Shown in pieces: positions 7,162 through 8,598 of a stretch of DNA of 8,598 bases. This DNA comes from Bacillaceae bacterium (GTDB lineage: Bacteria; Bacillota; Bacilli; Bacillales_A; Planococcaceae), in contig JASLGI010000228.1 of assembly GCA_030149685.1 (NCBI GenBank), forward strand, positions 1 through 8,598. Reading direction: 5' to 3'. A program made the position numbers and the translations under genes. Each line of letters begins with the position of its first letter. The first letter of the stretch is position 1. The notes below the pieces were generated by a model. It did not search any database and was not told where the DNA came from. It was given only the letters and a program-made list of their open reading frames with translations.

Positions 7162-7754
7162 CAAAATACGCATTGATTGGCGATATTCACTCAGCAGAAG
7201 AAGAGCTCGCCGATGTGTTACAACATATTGAGAAAAAGGCACCGAATGCTCAAATTGTTGGAACGGGTGATATTTTTGAATGTACAATTAGTAAGAAAAA
7301 GCTACCTTTAAAAAAACTGAAGCGATTCGACGATGTTTTTTTAACGAGTTCTTCTTTTGAACAAATGATTGACTTCTCAACCGTTTATGGAAATCAAGAA
7401 GAACGAATTTTACTCACCTCTACAGGTGGCGGTGAGTTACGTCAATGGATGGAAGAATTACCAGAAGCGATTGAATTAAATAAAGAAGCGGGTATTATCC
7501 ATAGCCATCAATGGACGTGGGGAGGAACCCCATGGGGACTTCAGAAAGCGAGTCCTGTCGCTCGTCTCACGTTTTTTGGACATAGTCATACATCACAAGC
7601 TTTCTTAGATGGTAGTTTGCAAGAAATTATTTTTGAGCGAACGATGAGTGTAGAAGAAGGCGAATGGTTGATCAATGTAGGGTCTGTCGTTGACCATCGT
7701 GAATGGGTGCTATATGACGAAGCAGAGCAGACAATTACGTTTATGAAAGCATAA
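7158..7754 (+). CDS. Calcineurin-like metallophosphoesterase, translationally coupled to dynA
   Basis: This 198-residue protein is a small single-domain metallophosphoesterase, a two-metal cytoplasmic phosphatase or phosphodiesterase fold. The metal-site blocks appear in order: GDIH (D9, H11), GTGD (D38), YGNQE (N79), HSH (H115, H117), and GHSH (H142, H144) followed by NVGS. The order fits YfcE/YsnB-type phosphodiesterases, but motif III reads GNQE in place of GNHD/E, and motif IV HSHQ in place of HGH. Some family members have GNCD there, so activity is still likely. The substrate is not predictable. Its ATG shares four bases with the end of dynA, and AGGGG (7145-7149) inside dynA is a suitable ribosome binding site, so it should be made together with DynA. 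A strong terminator follows. No signal peptide or membrane segment is visible. Confidence 0.9.
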   Translation: MTKYALIGDIHSAEEELADVLQHIEKKAPNAQIVGTGDIFECTISKKKLPLKKLKRFDDVFLTSSSFEQMIDFSTVYGNQEERILLTSTGGGELRQWMEELPEAIELNKEAGIIHSHQWTWGGTPWGLQKASPVARLTFFGHSHTSQAFLDGSLQEIIFERTMSVEEGEWLINVGSVVDHREWVLYDEAEQTITFMKA

Positions 7755-7757
7755 AAG

Positions 7758-7789
7758 AAAGCTAGTAGCAAAATTGCTACTAGCTTTTT
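7758..7789. terminator. Bidirectional terminator between the metallophosphoesterase and RNase H-like genes
   Basis: A perfect 10-bp stem (AGCTAGTAGC at 7760-7769 with its complement at 7776-7785) can extend by two A-T pairs outward. It is followed on the plus strand by a T run to 7789. On the minus strand TTTCTTTT follows. The stop codon TAG of the leftward gene (7782-7780) lies within the stem. Confidence 0.88.
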
Positions 7790-8199
7790 ATATGTTGAAT
7801 TTGTCGCTTTTCTTCCGTTAAATGAATCGCTCGTTTAGCGAGTTCGTCCGCTGCTCGATTATCTTTCGTCGGAAGCCAATGACAAAATACATAAGTGCAT
7901 GATTCTGTCTGTTGGAAGACTCGTTCAATAATGGTAGCATGAACTGGATTTTTCGCATATTGTTTTTCCATCGCTTCGACGACAGCCTTTGAATCGCTAT
8001 AAATGAGTAATACGTCTGGTTTGTAGTGCATCGCTTCTTCTACGCCTTTTTGAAGCGCGAGAAACTCAGCGGTATGATTGTTCGTTTCTTCAATAGGATA
8101 AGCTACAGAGAGACGTTCATTTTGATATTTAATAAAAATGCCGACACCACTAGGTCCAGGATTTCCTGCACTTGCCCCGTCGATATATAAATGAAGCAT
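7780..8199 (-). CDS. ypeP: RNase HI-like protein (YpeP family)
   Basis: This 139-residue protein has the RNase H fold signature with a complete set of acidic catalytic residues: D7 in YIDGASAGNPG, E45 in HTAEFLAL, D69 in YSDSK and D118 in NRAADELA. Such enzymes cleave the RNA strand of RNA-DNA hybrids. Family members of this short type lack the basic protrusion of E. coli RNase HI, so hybrid binding may be weaker, and activity of the B. subtilis homologue is not something I can vouch for. The ATG at 8199 is chosen because AAGGA lies about eight bases before it and the DGASAGNPG strand then begins at residue 7 as usual. The longer in-frame start at 8382 would run through the divergent ypeQ gene and is rejected. 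The gene is divergent from ypeQ with a 72-base shared upstream region. Confidence 0.92.
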   Translation of the reverse strand: MLHLYIDGASAGNPGPSGVGIFIKYQNERLSVAYPIEETNNHTAEFLALQKGVEEAMHYKPDVLLIYSDSKAVVEAMEKQYAKNPVHATIIERVFQQTESCTYVFCHWLPTKDNRAADELAKRAIHLTEEKRQIQHIKS

Positions 8200-8235
8200 A
8201 GAAACATCCTTCCTGCATCGTAGTTCATAGTTCGT

Positions 8236-8241
8236 TATAAT
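8236..8241 (+). promoter_or_regulatory. Candidate -10 element for the ypeQ-like gene
   Basis: A perfect TATAAT lies 36 bases before the ATG. No good -35 is found 16-18 bases upstream (CTGCAT at 17). A tandem copy of TAGTTC (8221-8226 and 8228-8233) sits directly upstream of the -10. A clear promoter for the divergent ypeP-like gene was not found in the same 72-base gap. Confidence 0.45.
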
Positions 8242-8271
8242 ACAAAGAGAAGAAAGTAAAGGAGGCCGAAC

Positions 8272-8454
8272 ATGGACAGACAACAATGGTTGGCCCGAAT
8301 TGATGCGTTGCACGATACGTATTGCGTCAATTGTCCAATTAAAGCAACATTGACGAAAGAAAAAAGTAAAACAGCCGCTCATCGCTTTTGTATTACGACA
8401 TGTACTGTTGGAGAAGAATTGAAGCAGTGCGGACGTCGCGCTTTACACGTATAA
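8272..8454 (+). CDS. ypeQ: Small zinc-finger protein (YpeQ family, C2HCIx2C type)
   Basis: This 60-residue protein matches the length of B. subtilis YpeQ. It has C18-x2-C21 followed by H37-x2-C40-I-x2-C44, the arrangement of the C2HCIx2C zinc-finger family, plus one extra cysteine (C53). Such a site would hold one zinc ion; the biological role of the family is unknown to me. The start is set by an excellent ribosome binding site, AAAGGAGG (ending at 8265), six bases before the ATG. It is divergent from the RNase H-like gene, an adjacency I recall from B. subtilis, which hints at a nucleic-acid-related role without proving it. It is convergent with the cold-shock gene and shares a hairpin terminator with it. 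Confidence 0.92.
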   Translation: MDRQQWLARIDALHDTYCVNCPIKATLTKEKSKTAAHRFCITTCTVGEELKQCGRRALHV

Positions 8455-8460
8455 ATGATG

Positions 8461-8493
8461 AAAAATTCCAACCTCGAATGAGTGTTGGAATTT
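8461..8493. terminator. Bidirectional terminator between ypeQ-like and cold-shock genes
   Basis: A perfect 10-bp stem (AAATTCCAAC at 8463-8472 with GTTGGAATTT at 8484-8493) contains an inner CTC/GAG pairing (8473-8475 with 8480-8482). On the minus strand it ends in TTTTT, so it suits the cold-shock transcript best. On the plus strand the following TTTGTCGTTTT is less regular. Confidence 0.78.
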
Positions 8494-8499
8494 GTCGTT

Positions 8500-8598
8500 T
8501 TAGGCCTGTTCTTTTTGTACGTTTGCCGCTTGAGGTCCACGGATTCCTTCGACGATATCGAAAGTAACAGGTTCTCCGTCTTCGAGTGATTTAAATCC
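8500..8598 (-). CDS. Cold-shock domain protein (Csp family), C-terminal part only
   Basis: The complement of the window end encodes the last 32 residues of a Csp-type single-stranded RNA/DNA-binding protein, in frame from the last base. It begins [18 protein letters not shown] and continues into the family's closing block RGPQAANV, then QKEQA and a stop. These small OB-fold proteins act as RNA chaperones in the cytoplasm. The RNP1 and RNP2 motifs lie beyond the window. Compared with the usual [11 protein letters not shown], this copy has Ile for Asn ([11 protein letters not shown]), and it has a short polar tail. Which Csp paralogue this is cannot be decided. Confidence 0.93.
   Translation of the reverse strand, partial: GFKSLEDGEPVTFDIVEGIRGPQAANVQKEQA

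Noticed and set aside
8200..8382. Longer in-frame start for the RNase H-like gene
   Set aside because: It would run antisense through most of ypeQ; the ATG at 8199 has a ribosome binding site and places the catalytic strand at the normal distance from the N terminus.
1..8598. Defence island, mobile element, CRISPR array or phage remnant
   Set aside because: No transposase, integrase, terminal repeats, repeat-spacer pattern or toxin-antitoxin pair was seen; gene content and signals look like stable core chromosome. DynA's link to phage tolerance alone does not make this a defence island.

Overview
The window looks like core chromosome of a low-to-moderate GC Gram-positive bacterium of the Bacillales. 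The evidence is strong AGGAGG-type ribosome binding sites, sigmaA-like promoters, short hairpin terminators, and homologues of Bacillus subtilis DynA (YpbR), YpeP and YpeQ close together. A CheX-type chemotaxis phosphatase suggests a motile organism. I cannot name the genus. I see no insertion sequence, phage gene, tRNA, rRNA, CRISPR array or obvious horizontally acquired block.

Layout from left to right. The window opens inside a DinG/XPD-type helicase gene (to 1750, +) that carries four cysteines fitting an iron-sulfur cluster. Next come a 57-residue two-helix membrane protein (1825-1998, +) with a strong terminator, and a 150-residue protein of unknown function (2073-2525, +) with its own promoter. 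A bidirectional terminator separates these from a two-gene leftward unit, cheX followed by a universal stress protein gene (3437 down to 2565). Divergent from cheX is dynA (3583-7161, +), a 1192-residue two-headed bacterial dynamin. Its stop codon overlaps the start of a metallophosphoesterase gene (7158-7754, +). After another bidirectional terminator lie a leftward RNase HI-like gene (ypeP-like, 8199-7780) and, divergently, a small zinc-finger gene (ypeQ-like, 8272-8454). The window ends inside the 3' part of a leftward cold-shock protein gene (from 8500).

How the genes may work together. The clearest functional unit is dynA plus the metallophosphoesterase, which share an ATGA stop/start overlap and probably one transcript. 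DynA is known in B. subtilis for membrane fusion, membrane protection and reduced phage damage. The phosphoesterase substrate is unknown and its motif III is atypical (GNQE instead of GNHD/E). The cheX and stress-protein pair is a second probable operon, and its promoter shares a 9-bp TGGTATGAT element with the divergent dynA promoter. The nucleic-acid genes (helicase, RNase H-like, cold shock) appear to be neighbours without a visible shared operon. The region is compact: no gene-free stretch exceeds about 150 bases, and three of the four hairpin terminators sit between convergent genes.
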